The notes: a model not told the origin generated them from the letters alone. A DNA stretch of 64,000 nucleotides from Aminobacter sp. AP02 (GCF_003148805.1 NZ_QGGX01000014.1:62001-126000), one strand, 5' to 3'; positions 9,130-17,945 are shown, counted from the stretch's first letter. A program made the numbers and translations.

Positions 9130-10260
9130 ATGAACGGTCTCAACACGCCCATCACGATCGTTCGGCCGCCGGTCATCGAGTTCGGTCCCGGCGTGGTGTC
9201 GCGGCTCGCTGGCTGGGTCAAGGCGCGCAACGTCAAGAAAGCACTTGTCGTCGCCGACGCCTTCAACGCGACCCGCGTCGAGACACTAGGCCTCGGCGTC
9301 GAGACGATCGTCTTCGGTGAAGTGCGGCCCGAGCCTGACCTGCCCAACCTCGAAAAGGTGCTCGAACTCGCCGCCCGTTCCGAGGCCGACCTCATCGTCG
9401 GCTTCGGCGGCGGCAGCGCCATGGACTTGGCCAAGCTGGTCTCGGTCATGGCCGGCACCGGGCAGAGGCTGCAGGACATCGTCGGTGTCGGCAAGGCGGC
9501 CCGGCGCCGGGTCGCGCTCGCCCAGGTGCCGACGACCTCGGGCACCGGCAGCGAGGCCGGCATCCGCGCACTCGTCACCGACCCCAAGACTCAGGCCAAG
9601 CTCGCCGTCGAAAGCATCGAGATGCTAACCGACATCGCTGTCGTCGATCCCGCCCTGACCATGACAGTTCCACCAGCCGTCACCGCCGCCACCGGTGTCG
9701 ATGCCATGGCCCATTGCGTCGAGGCCTACACCAACAAGAAGGCGCATCCGATGATCGACCTCTACGCGCTGGAGGGCGTGAAGCTGGTCGGCCGTTATCT
9801 TGCGCGTGCGGTCAAGGACGGCAGCGATGTCGAGGCCCGCGCCGGCCTTTCTCTCGCCTCGCTCTATGGCGGCTTCTGCCTCGGCCCGGTCAACACCGCC
9901 GGCGGCCACGCGCTCGCCTATCCGCTCGGCACGCGCTGGCACGTCGCCCATGGTGCCGCCAACGCGCTGATATTCCCCCATGTGCTCGCTTTCAACCTGC
10001 CGGCGGCAGCGGAGAAGACCCGCCAAATCCTCTTGGCCCTCGGGCTGCCCGAGGGCCATACCGTGCAGGACGTGTTCGGCGCGACGCACGACTACTGCGC
10101 CTCGCTCGGCATCGAGATGCGCCTGTCGAAGCTCGGCGTGCCGGAGGACGACCTCGAGACCATGGCCGACGACGCCTTCGCCATCCGCCGCCTGCTCGAC
10201 AACAACCCGCGCGAGCTGACCCGACAGGATATTCTGTCGATCTACAACGCGGCCCTTTAG
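9130..10260 (+). CDS. Iron-containing alcohol dehydrogenase
   Basis: 376-aa group III NAD(P)-dependent alcohol dehydrogenase. The ATG at 9130 has GGAG nine bases upstream; a more distal in-frame ATG at 9097 lacks one. The nucleotide-binding FGGGSAMDLAKL, TTSGTGSEAG, and the metal-binding sequence DAMAHCVEAY with downstream GGHALAYPLGTRWHVAHG histidines are all present. It closes the operon, 35 bases after the sialidase-like gene, and probably reduces or oxidises a short-chain hydroxyacid or aldehyde released by the preceding enzymes. Confidence 0.92.
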   Translation: MNGLNTPITIVRPPVIEFGPGVVSRLAGWVKARNVKKALVVADAFNATRVETLGLGVETIVFGEVRPEPDLPNLEKVLELAARSEADLIVGFGGGSAMDLAKLVSVMAGTGQRLQDIVGVGKAARRRVALAQVPTTSGTGSEAGIRALVTDPKTQAKLAVESIEMLTDIAVVDPALTMTVPPAVTAATGVDAMAHCVEAYTNKKAHPMIDLYALEGVKLVGRYLARAVKDGSDVEARAGLSLASLYGGFCLGPVNTAGGHALAYPLGTRWHVAHGAANALIFPHVLAFNLPAAAEKTRQILLALGLPEGHTVQDVFGATHDYCASLGIEMRLSKLGVPEDDLETMADDAFAIRRLLDNNPRELTRQDILSIYNAAL

Positions 10261-10636
10261 GCCAGTAATGCCAATCGCCGAACCAATGCAGGGATAGTGA
10301 TGGCACGCCGAGACAGGCCTTCGACCCTAGCGAATTCCAAAACGAAACCGCCGCTATCCGGTTCGCCAAGCTGATCGAGGATCAGCATGAATGTGTCGGC
10401 GAACAACACTGCTTCGGTGGCAGAAACTATGTCTGTCCAGCCAATTTCCGGCGCGCAGGCGGTCCGACTGGCTTGATCAATCTAAGGCTAGCGGCCATAT
10501 TGCCCGGGCGCCTCTCAACGTTTCAAGAGGTCTGCGCATTGGGTGCCGCTCAATTGGGCATTTTGGCACCACCCACATCAGTCTGACGCTCGTGCTGTTT
10601 TCGTCGGCAAGGGCTGAATTCTAATTTGGAGGCAAA
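10261..10636. other. Intergenic stretch with an unassigned open frame
   Basis: 376 bases after the alcohol dehydrogenase. A frame on the plus strand stays open from about 10281 to 10587 and reads protein-like in its middle (FDPSEFQNETAAIRFAKL), but has no start codon in place and no family I recognise, so it may be a decayed gene. A GGAGG at about 10627 belongs to the next gene. I see no terminator or RNA gene here. Confidence 0.4.
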
Positions 10637-10900
10637 ATGGCTATTGCAACGCCTTTTGCGCTGCCAGAGGCAGTGCTAACTCAAATCGCAAACGGAATAT
10701 CTGCACTGCAAGCTTATCGGCAGTACGTGGGCTATTCGACCGACCACATCGCAATTGTCAGCGGCCTGACTGTCGAAGAAGTCGAAAACATTGAATCCGG
10801 GTACCGTTTCGACAAGGGATATCGGGACCGAGTGGCCCGGGCGCTTGGCCTCCCAGAAGGAATATTCGAGGAAGTATCAGGCGTCCCACACGCTGCCTGA
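10637..10900 (+). CDS. Small helix-turn-helix-like protein, unknown function
   Basis: 87 aa with a strong ribosome-binding site (TTGGAGGCAAAATGG). The central segment STDHIAIVSGLTVEEVENIESGYRFDKGYRDRVARALGLPEGIFEEV looks like an XRE/Cro-type helix-turn-helix: short helices ending in a VARALGLP segment. It may be a small DNA-binding regulator. The cuckoo-type hairpin array starts about 60 bases after its stop, so the RNA could be processed from its mRNA 3' end. Confidence 0.7.
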   Translation: MAIATPFALPEAVLTQIANGISALQAYRQYVGYSTDHIAIVSGLTVEEVENIESGYRFDKGYRDRVARALGLPEGIFEEVSGVPHAA

Positions 10901-10958
10901 CAATTTGATGCATGGGAGACCCTTGAAATCTCGTACATGTACGCCAATTTGCGCGTTG

Positions 10959-11073
10959 TTGGCGTTCATCCTCCTCCCAGAGCGCCAATGCACAAGCGGC
11001 CTTCTCCTCCTCCCGAAGGCCGCTGACTTATCAAGCCCGTCGCGATCTCCTCCCCGCGACGGGCTTTTTCTTT
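10959..11073 (+). ncRNA. Candidate cuckoo-type small RNA: three tandem CCTCC-loop hairpins
   Basis: Three successive stem-loops each expose an anti-Shine-Dalgarno loop. Hairpin 1 is 10959-10988: stem TTGGCGTTC/GAGCGCCAA (one G-U), loop ATCCTCCTCCCA. Hairpin 2 is 10996-11023: stem GCGGCCTTC/GAAGGCCGC, loop TCCTCCTCCC. Hairpin 3 is 11034-11065: stem AGCCCGTCGCG/CGCGACGGGCT, loop ATCTCCTCCC, followed by a T-run. This matches the cuckoo RNA/CcsR class of alphaproteobacterial stress sRNAs, defined by hairpins with CUCCUCCC loops and often made from the 3' end of a small ORF mRNA. The 5' end is unknown; promoter or processing from the 10637-10900 transcript are both possible. Confidence 0.8.
11034..11073 (+). 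terminator. Rho-independent terminator (third cuckoo hairpin)
   Basis: 11-bp perfect stem AGCCCGTCGCG/CGCGACGGGCT closed by a loop of ten bases and followed by TTTTTCTTT. It ends the small transcript(s) starting at or upstream of 10637 and also carries the third CTCCTCCC loop of the sRNA candidate. Confidence 0.9.
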
Positions 11074-11156
11074 GCCCCACAGCGGCGAGCCTCAGCTCCA
11101 GATGTCCGGAACCATACGGGCTTCGCAGACGTTCAAAGTGGCAAAGGAGACCCGCC

Positions 11157-11357
11157 ATGTTACGGACGATCGCACTTCTAGTTGTTGGCTATGCCTTCTA
11201 TCGAGCAGGCCGAGAGTTCATTGCAAGAGTTCCGTCGGACTTTGAGCCGATGCCTTTAGCCCCCGCGAAGCCCAAGAGGCGACCTGCTGCAGCCAAACGC
11301 CCCGCCACAGCCAAAATGCACAGCACTAAAGCTGCTGCGCCCACCACAACGCACTGA
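11157..11357 (+). CDS. Small membrane-anchored basic protein, unknown function
   Basis: 66 aa, ATG at 11157 with AAAGGAG eight bases before it. One N-terminal hydrophobic segment (LRTIALLVVGYAFYRAG) is followed by an Ala/Lys/Pro-rich tail (PAKPKRRPAAAKRP). Such tails occur in small rhizobial inner-membrane proteins and in DNA-compacting proteins. No function can be assigned. Confidence 0.6.
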   Translation: MLRTIALLVVGYAFYRAGREFIARVPSDFEPMPLAPAKPKRRPAAAKRPATAKMHSTKAAAPTTTH

Positions 11358-11552
11358 TGCACCTCGGCAAATGCCGACCGCCAAGACGGCATAACCTTTA
11401 ATCGAGCGGCACGAGTTGACCAGGCGGGAAACAGGCTAGGGCGCGATCAGATCGCGAGATCTTCGGCTACCTTCTGCTGCTGATGCGACGCATATCGACA
11501 ACGCGGCCATCGCTTTGTCTAACAGCAATCTCGAAGCGAGTGGTCCCTCGCC

Positions 11553-11789
11553 ATGCCCTATAGACAAAGAACCGACCGCGGCAGTCTACACGTCGCCGAT
11601 CCGGAAAACGCGATTGCGAAGCAGCCTTTCGCCCTGATTGCAGGTTATGCCCCGCCTCTGTTGAGATTGGTGCCTACAGTGATGCTGATATTTACATTGG
11701 TTTGGGCGCTTGCCTCTGGAGGGAGCGCTACCGGAGAGGCCAACAAGCCGAGGGCAAGTCCTAGCGACAAGAACGAATATCTAGTCTAA
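11553..11789 (+). CDS. Possible small membrane protein
   Basis: 78-aa frame with one clear membrane helix (LLRLVPTVMLIFTLVWALAS) and polar ends. There is no convincing ribosome-binding site before the ATG, and no neighbour supports it, so it may be spurious. The 195 bases before it (11358-11552) show no feature. Confidence 0.35.
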   Translation: MPYRQRTDRGSLHVADPENAIAKQPFALIAGYAPPLLRLVPTVMLIFTLVWALASGGSATGEANKPRASPSDKNEYLV

Positions 11790-11988
11790 TCGCTGCATTC
11801 TCGTGGTGCTTCAATCAAAGTAGGGTGCGCTAGTGCGCGCTCGCCACCACTTCAAAGCATCGCTTCCCTGTCGTACGGCTTGCATCCCGCACTTTCGCAC
11901 GAGGCGATGAACTTTTCAGAGAGAAATTCGTGCGCTTGAGGGGACATCCTCCAGTGGAGACTGGAATGACCGACTTGGCACACAGACC

Positions 11989-12618
11989 TTAGCGGCGACC
12001 GCCTGGACCCGTATTCATCTCCCGAAGCTCGGTTACAAACTGCTGAGGCCGCAGGTATTTCGAGGGAACCTTGTACCCCATGGAGCGGGCGATATCGCCG
12101 GTAAAGGCGTTGCAATTGTAAACCGAAGCCTGCCAGAGCCGCGTAGTATTCTGAAGCTCGCGTATGTGTGCAACGACGTCGCTGTATTCGGCTTGGCTCA
12201 GCATCACCCGCCAACTCGCGGACCTGTATTGTTCTTCCAAGTCACCGTCGCTCGCTCCGGTTTCGGCGGGCACAGGCACGAAATGACCGAGTACATAAGG
12301 AACTTCGCTGTTAGAAGCAGGGTGAAGGCCCGCAATTTCGAGATTGACGGCCCGCCCGGCTCCGTCGAGGCGCCCGAAAGCGACGTAGGTATGGCCGTAA
12401 CTTAGTGCATAGCGTGATCGGAATTCGACGAAGTATGGGTGGTCTTGGTATCGGGATGAATTGGTCGCTATTGCTGCGCGGCCGGTCACGGACGAAGCAA
12501 CAGAGGCCACGCCACTATGGCCGGTCGACACGTAGCCTGGCTGAGGGGGCAGGTCTTCCGACACGCATCCCGTCGCTGTCAGCGCAAACAGTACCAATAG
12601 CAGATGGTTGATTCTCAT
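11989..12618 (-). CDS. Predicted lipoprotein with a His/Cys papain-like pattern
   Basis: 209 aa from the ATG at 12618 (MRINHLLLVLFALTATGC). The signal peptide ends in a lipobox (LTATG-C), so a diacylglyceryl-Cys membrane anchor is expected. The mature part has SYGHTYVAFGRLDG and, about 90 residues later, SVYNCNAFTGDIARSMG. The paired His in a beta strand and Cys at a helix start recall NlpC/P60-like and LRAT-like folds in permuted order, but I cannot place it in a named family. The purine-rich GGGCGGG before the start is an acceptable ribosome-binding site. It stands alone. Confidence 0.7.
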   Translation of the reverse strand: MRINHLLLVLFALTATGCVSEDLPPQPGYVSTGHSGVASVASSVTGRAAIATNSSRYQDHPYFVEFRSRYALSYGHTYVAFGRLDGAGRAVNLEIAGLHPASNSEVPYVLGHFVPVPAETGASDGDLEEQYRSASWRVMLSQAEYSDVVAHIRELQNTTRLWQASVYNCNAFTGDIARSMGYKVPSKYLRPQQFVTELREMNTGPGGRR

Positions 12619-13161
12619 TTTTGCCCGCCCATTTGTCGTTTGTCTTTGTTCACATCTAGGGTGCAGGAAGAACCCGGCAAGTCGGGTGCATTTGGGATGA
12701 CCTCCGCCAAGCACCCTTGGCTCGAGTTTTCCGCTTTCGCACTCACTGGACAGCGCGGACGGAACCTGCAGATTCGGCTGATTTCAACTGCCCGGGCATT
12801 TCTCCTGGCACCCGCCGTATGGGCCAGTTTCAGGAAACTCCACTGCGAGTGTCATGCTAGCGCCTCGGCGTAGCTCGCCCGCTGGCTTGACAGGTTCGAT
12901 CCGGGCGGTGACCCTGAAACGGCGCTCCGCCGACATCTACTTTACCATCGGCATCATCCGATCGTGGGGCTCTCCGCCAAGAAGGTGATCCTGGTCGCGG
13001 AATGGCGGATCAAGCCTGCTCCAGGCATCGCCCAAACGATGAGCCTTGGCGCTCGCGCCACCGGGACCTTCTTGAGTGGCACACGATTTCGCCCAGACGA
13101 TGACAGGGGTCCGCCTATGCAGAAATGCAGCTGGGCAGTCGATGATCAAGGAATCGTAAGA
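12619..13161. other. Intergenic region without recognisable genes
   Basis: About 540 bases between the lipoprotein start and the urtE remnant. Short frames exist on both strands but none has a ribosome-binding site or a recognisable product. It may contain degraded sequence left by the same rearrangement that made the 13162-14049 scar. Confidence 0.4.
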
Positions 13162-13800
13162 TCACACCGTGAGAAGCCTACGAACTTCACTGCGCTCGAG
13201 GTCCTGAGCAGCGCCCACGTGAACGATCCGGCCGCGGTCCATTATGTACACGACATCTGCCAGGTCGCGGCAGAAGTCGAGATATTGCTCGACGAGCAGT
13301 ACGGCCATGCCGGCGGTATCGCGTAGATACCGGATGGCGCGGCCGATGTCCTTGATGATCGACGGCTGGATGCCTTCGGTCGGCTCGTCGAGCACCAAAA
13401 GCCGCGGCCGCATCACCAAAGCCCGGCCGATGGCCAGTTGCTGTTGCTGTCCGCCCGAGAGATCGCCGCCACGCCGTGACAGCATCTGTCGCAGCACCGG
13501 AAACAGCTCGAAGACATAGTCCGGTACTTGGCGCTCGGCCCGTTTGAGCGGGGCGTAGCCAGTCTCAAGGTTTTCCCTGACCGACAGTAGCGGGAAAACC
13601 TCCCGCCCCTGCGGCACGAATGCGATGCCCGACCGGGCGCGGTCATACGCCGCGCTCCGGTCGAGCGCCTTCCCCTCGAAGGCAACGGTGCCGGATGTCA
13701 GCCTGTGCTGGCCGACGATCGATCTCATCAGACTTGTCTTGCCGACCCCGTTGCGGCCGAGCACGCAGGTGATCCGCGCTGGCTGAACTGTCAGCGAGAC
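13162..13800 (-). pseudogene. urtE: urtE remnant (urea-type ABC ATPase lacking its N-terminus)
   Basis: Reads as a classical UrtE from the middle of its first strand to the end: VSLTVQPARITCVLGRNGVGKTSL (Walker A region), FVPQGREVFPLLSVRENL, LSGGQQQQLAIGRALV, LLVLDEPTEGIQPSI and LLVEQYLDFCR. The first about 20 residues that should contain the YG-S-ILGGV start are missing. The frame continues upstream only into antisense of the neighbouring remnant, giving a meaningless extension to about 14022. It is a third UrtE paralogue in this window, besides those at 39718 and 58713, and less like them than they are like typical UrtE. Probably inactive. Confidence 0.85.
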
Positions 13801-14049
13801 GCCGTCACCTACAACGCCTTCATCCAGGAACAGAGCCTCGGCATCCACTACAACAAGGCCAACGACCTCATCGACTACGCCAAAAACAAGGACGTATTCC
13901 GCTACGAGGACGGCTTCGTTGCCATTCCCGACGGCCCAGGCCTGGGCGTCGATGTCGACGAGGACTACGTGAGGGAACGCGCCAAGGAAGGCCACCGCTG
14001 GCGCAATCCCGTCTGGCGTCACGCCGACGGCTCCTTCGCCGAATGGTAG
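13793..14049 (+). pseudogene. C-terminal remnant of a galactonate-dehydratase-like enolase-superfamily gene
   Basis: The last about 85 residues of an enolase-superfamily sugar-acid dehydratase are intact: TYNAFIQEQSLGIHYNKAND, FRYEDGFVAIPDGPGLGVDV and the ending RWRNPVWRHADGSFAEW followed by a stop. This ending is characteristic of the DgoD/galactonate dehydratase-like group. The catalytic barrel is absent; homology begins within a few bases of where the urtE remnant starts on the other strand, so the two were fused tail-in by a deletion or inversion near 13795. Confidence 0.8.
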
Positions 14050-14404
14050 TCCGAACGACTTCTATCGTTTGTGGGGATCCTTTCGCGAACAGTTTGTAGC
14101 GTGGGGAAAGCCGATCCGCTCGACGTTCCCGGACAATAAAGCTCCGCGCCCGCTGGACCGCGTGAGCCAACAGTACAAGGCTTGCGCACCCGACAGTCTT
14201 TGGGTTCGGATCCTCCTACGTCGCCACCCGAAAGGGTTTCGCCCATGTGGCTTCATCATTGACGCCGTCACTCTCCGCAGCGCATGATGACCGATCGATC
14301 AAAGTGCCGGCCTATGAACATGAGATGCGCTCCGTAAATGGAGCCGTCTTAATGCAATCGGAGGCTTACTGGGAACTTTGCAACAGAACTATCGGCGGTC
14401 CAGT
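14050..14404. other. Intergenic region, no feature seen
   Basis: 355 bases between the dehydratase remnant and the convergent hydrolase gene. No convincing coding frame, RNA or terminator was found. Confidence 0.4.
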
Positions 14405-15720
14405 TCAATCCCATGGTTGGCTTGCCGGGCTCGCCGTCGACGCCTTCACATTGGTGGATTGCCTCTCGCGTTCGGGGGAGCGGAGTAGTTGTTCGACGTG
14501 ACGAGCGTAGTTTTGCCGGGTGTTCTGATCGACGATCGCCGCTGGGGCAGCCACGACGAGGCCCGCCGCGGTTCCCACCGTTTGAGCAGCCCCCGCAGTC
14601 GCGGCCACGATCGCGTCGCCAAGCCCCAGCCGGCTATGGTCAAGGGTTGGGCGGTCGACAGACGGCTGCCGATCAGTTGGACGATCTCGGGCGACTCCGC
14701 GAATTTGCTGTGGTGCAGGTCGTCGCCGGCCTTGACCTTGGTGAGATCGATGACCGCGATGTCGTTCGCGGCAAGTTCCTCCTTGTAGGGCGGCTGCGAG
14801 GGATCGACGGCGCCGAGACGGGCAACACCGCCCCATACGCGTCGGGAAGCGGCAAGCGCCCGATCGTCGCGCGATACGAACAGCGTGAAGCGAGGTCGCG
14901 TTTTCCCCATGTCGGCAATCTGCGAACGGAAGACGTCCACGTCCACGTCGGGCCCAGCCAGCATGACGTTCTTGAATTTGGCAGGCAGCCCGCCGTTGCG
15001 GATGGCCATCTGGCGCAAGGATTCGAGCGCCAGCCAATTGCCCATCGAATGGGCAAGGATCGAAACCTCTTTGATCTCTGGATCGCGCGCCAGATACTGG
15101 AACAGCTTTTCGACGGCATTGCGGGTGTAATTCGTGCTTTCACGGTCGTAGCCGTAGGCGAGCAGGCTTCCACGCGAGGGCCATGTGGCCAGCACCGGTA
15201 CGCTGCGGGCCCCTGAATCGTGGACGATTTGCGCGAAGCGGAAGACGGCGTCCTCGAACTGGTTGTTGAACCCGTGGATGAACACCAGAACGCTTCGGTC
15301 CGGGCTCCTGCGCACGGCCGCGTTCAGCCACTTCCTTGCGGCTTGCTGATCGATTTGCTCGGCTTTGACCGCTGCGAAATCCGTTGCCGGGTTCGGCGGG
15401 AGCTTGCGCGGCCACGCAACCTCACCAACCTCGCGCGCATCGGCCGGCGGGATCGATACGATGAGTTCCGCAAAGGCCGGCGCGGGGCCACGCTCGCCGC
15501 TGAACATTTCGCCCGGATTCTTGGAACGGTCGCGCATGGTCGTGACAAGCATGTCGACTTGGCTGGCCGACGGCGAAGCCGCCACGGGTTCAAGGACACC
15601 CGTCGGGCGGCTGGCACAGGCGGCGAGCGAGCCGACAGCCAGTGCTGCCATAGTCAGCGCACCGAAGACCCGTCGTCGGCCATGGTCTGTCATCGAACGG
15701 ACGATCGTTCCGCGCGTCAT
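14405..15720 (-). pseudogene. DUF900-type alpha/beta-hydrolase lipoprotein, frameshifted near its C-terminus
   Basis: Starts at the ATG at 15720 with AGGAAGG before it; a lipobox LGSLAAC-like segment (AVGSLAAC) follows a hydrophobic run. The hydrolase core is clear: VLVFIHGFNNQFEDAVFR (oxyanion region), LAHSMGNWLALE (nucleophile Ser), and a late D/H pair in LGAVDPSQPP and DDLHHSKFAES. After TIAGWGL the frame switches: the 14446-ending frame becomes low-complexity Arg/Ser, while the +1 frame continues sensibly as GDAIVAATAGAAQTVGTAAG to a stop at 14405. The shift lies in a CCCC run around 14623-14627. It could be a real mutation or a sequencing slip; catalytic residues precede it, so activity may survive. 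Confidence 0.75.
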
Positions 15721-15779
15721 GCAAAGCAGCCCTTCCTACGCTCACAGATTTCCGCCCAAGCCAAGCGGCAACGACTGTC

Positions 15780-16565
15780 TCAGAAGTTGATTGTCAATCC
15801 CGCGATCGGCCCCTGCTCGACGGCGTCGAACAGGAAACCGTCGCTGCTGTAGTTCACGCCCAGCGCCCGGTAGCCCAATGATGCCGAAAATCGTTCGTTG
15901 ATATTGTAGCCGAGTACGCCCGCGACATCCCAGTCGATATCCGCGCCGCCGGCGCCGACCAGGCCCCAGCCCGTTGCGTAGAACTTGGGAGTGAAGTGGT
16001 ATTTGCCACGAATACCGACCAGCCCGTCGACCCAGGTCGCTCCGTCGCTGCGCGTGACGCCGTCGAGGAATGCACCGCTGAACGAAATATCCGTGTTGAC
16101 CGACCATACCCGCATACCGGCAACGACGTCCAGCCGGCCGGCCGGGCCTTCCACCACCGAATAGCCCGCACCGAGCAGCCCGGCGAAAGTCGAAGCTTCC
16201 ACATTGACGCTGGTCGCCAGAACGCCGCGCGGCGCAGCACGGCCGGAAGAAAGCTTGGTATAGATCAGGTCGCCAAACAGGCTGTATCGCCCGTTACGCG
16301 CCTCTCCCATCAGCATCGCGGCAAAATCGAGATTGTCGATGATGTCGCTGAAGCTCGCATTCATGTCGACGACAGGCAAACCGAACTGGGATGCCTCGCC
16401 GGAGAGACCCGCCGCCCAGAAATACGGCGTGACCGAAAACGTCCATCGGCTTGCGGCAACGGGCGTCGCTTCGGGGGACGCCGCGGAGTCCACGTCAGCG
16501 CCAGCCGCCGGGATCACCCACAGAGATCCACAGACAAGGACGGCTTTTTTGAGATTCTTCAACAC
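15780..16565 (-). CDS. Outer-membrane beta-barrel protein
   Basis: 261 aa with a cleavable signal (KAVLVCGSLWVIPAAGADV). The body is built of alternating amphipathic strands: WTFSVTPYFWAAGLSG, YSLFGDLIYTKLSS, LDVVAGMRVWSV, YATGWGLVGAGG, FSASLGYRALGVNY. It ends in GLTINF, the C-terminal aromatic typical of BAM substrates. Rhizobial proteins of this type are annotated as outer membrane beta-barrel or hypothetical. It lies 59 bases downstream of the hydrolase start region on the same strand. Confidence 0.82.
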   Translation of the reverse strand: MLKNLKKAVLVCGSLWVIPAAGADVDSAASPEATPVAASRWTFSVTPYFWAAGLSGEASQFGLPVVDMNASFSDIIDNLDFAAMLMGEARNGRYSLFGDLIYTKLSSGRAAPRGVLATSVNVEASTFAGLLGAGYSVVEGPAGRLDVVAGMRVWSVNTDISFSGAFLDGVTRSDGATWVDGLVGIRGKYHFTPKFYATGWGLVGAGGADIDWDVAGVLGYNINERFSASLGYRALGVNYSSDGFLFDAVEQGPIAGLTINF

Positions 16566-16645
16566 AATCCCCTCTCAAGAAAATTCATGCACCACATCAG
16601 CGCCAGCTCGACTTCATGACTGACGCAATTTCATCCCGAACTCCG

Positions 16646-17103
16646 TCACTGCCCACCGACAGCGTGATGATCATAGTCGTTGAGCGCTATCCTGACTTCG
16701 CGTCCGAGTGTGATGAGCGCGACCGAAAGCAGAACCAGGGAAAAGCGTGAACAGCGCGCCTGCCCCGAAAACGTGCTGTCGCCCGAAGAAGGCACTGGCA
16801 AATGAGAAGATGACCAGGAGCGCCGCAACGATGCCGCTTGCGACAGCGTAGAGCATCGCGTTGTTGACCAGCCGCGCCCGGTGTTGCAGCCGAGGCAAGT
16901 CATCCCTAGAGATGGCTCATGGGATGGACCTTCTCGGGCAGCGCATTGAGGTCGCGGATACGATCGAGAATGTTGGTCAGCCGCGTAAACAGCATTGAGA
17001 CGAAACTCGCGACCACTCCAAGCAGGAAGGATGGAGCGATCGCGTGTGAGATCACCTGGGAAATCTGATCGGGAGACGGAGCATTGAACAGGTCATTCAG
17101 CAC
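16646..17103 (-). pseudogene. DUF2721 membrane protein, broken by two frameshifts
   Basis: A DUF2721 protein can be reconstructed across three frames. Part 1 (GTG at 17103) reads VISHAIAPSFLLGVVASFVS and LTNILDRIRDLNALPE, then stops at 16906. Part 2, in another frame, reads DLPRLQHRARLVNNAMLYAV and LLVIFSFASAFFGRQHVFGA to about 16750. Part 3, in the third frame, ends SVALITLGREVRIALNDYDH before a stop at 16646. The shifts lie near 16910 and near 16745. The order and spacing match an intact DUF2721 protein, so this is a decayed gene unless both shifts are sequence errors. Confidence 0.8.
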
Positions 17104-17173
17104 GGCGAGTGAGCACTTCCGTTAGAACTGCACCTTTCCGCCCTTCCCACCGCACTTTCCCCCAAGATGAGGC

Positions 17174-17845
17174 TCAATAGCACGGTGGATATGGATAGTA
17201 GCCGCACGCCGGGCGCATATAGGGATGGTAGTAGGGGTGATAATCGTAGGGAGCCGCCACCGCAGCGGCGCCCGCCGCTGCACCCGCATACCACGCGCCG
17301 CGATAGGCCGCCCGCCGTGCCGCACCCGCGAAGGAAAGCGGCGTGAACGGCATGCCGATGATGTCTATGAAGGTCGAAGCGGGACCGTCGGCGCCGTCGA
17401 TGCTGCCCTCAAGGACGTCGACGTCGAAGGTCAGCGTGTCCCCCTCGAATTTCGGGGTTTTCAGAGTCACGACCACATCGAGGACGGAAGCGCCGTCCTT
17501 GCCAAGAACCGACACGGTCGCATTGGGCGGATCCTTGGCGAAGCTGTCGCTCCCCTCGGCCCACTCTTCGAGGAGGTGCGCCGTAAGGACATGGCCTGCG
17601 GCGCGCACCGGACGGTCGGCGAACATGATGGAGTTCGGCGATATGCCCGAGAGAACGAGCTTGCCGCCGGCGAGACTTGCACCCTTGGAGTTGAGCACGA
17701 TCAGCGCAGGCTCGATCCTGGGTTTGCCGGCGCCGATCGACTTCGTCGCGGGGGCAGAGATCGCGTCCTGCGCGAGCGCGGCACCGCCTGACAAGATGAG
17801 CCCGGCGGATGCCGTCAAGGCGAGCATGATGGTTCTGAAAGCCAC
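17174..17845 (-). CDS. Exported protein of unknown function
   Basis: 223 aa starting at a GTG (17845) with AAGGAG eight bases upstream. The signal peptide (MLALTASAGLILSGGAALAQ) ends in an AXA-like site. The mature part is a beta-rich domain (LVLSGISPNSIMFADRPVRA, VSVLGKDGASVLDVVVTLKT, LTFDVDVLEGSI), followed by an Ala/Gly and Tyr/Pro/His-rich tail (YHPYYHPYMRP). Proteins like this lie next to DUF1254/DUF1214 genes in rhizobia, as here. The function is unknown; the tail may bind metal or wall polymer. Confidence 0.8.
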   Translation of the reverse strand: MAFRTIMLALTASAGLILSGGAALAQDAISAPATKSIGAGKPRIEPALIVLNSKGASLAGGKLVLSGISPNSIMFADRPVRAAGHVLTAHLLEEWAEGSDSFAKDPPNATVSVLGKDGASVLDVVVTLKTPKFEGDTLTFDVDVLEGSIDGADGPASTFIDIIGMPFTPLSFAGAARRAAYRGAWYAGAAAGAAAVAAPYDYHPYYHPYMRPACGYYPYPPCY

Positions 17846-17945
17846 GGTATGTTCTCCTTCAATTGAATGAGCGACTGCCTTGGACGAGGGCTTCGCGCGT
17901 TTGATCCTCGCGCGAAACCCTCAAAGTCCGGCATCCATGCCGGGG

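Noticed and set aside
10281-10587. Open frame after the alcohol dehydrogenase with protein-like middle
   Set aside because: No start codon in place and no recognisable family; noted only as a possible relic.
12885-12905. GGTTCGATCC as a tRNA T-loop
   Set aside because: No acceptor, D or anticodon stems can be paired around it.
13801-14022. N-terminal extension of the urtE remnant
   Set aside because: It is the antisense of the enolase-superfamily remnant, so the extension is not real protein.
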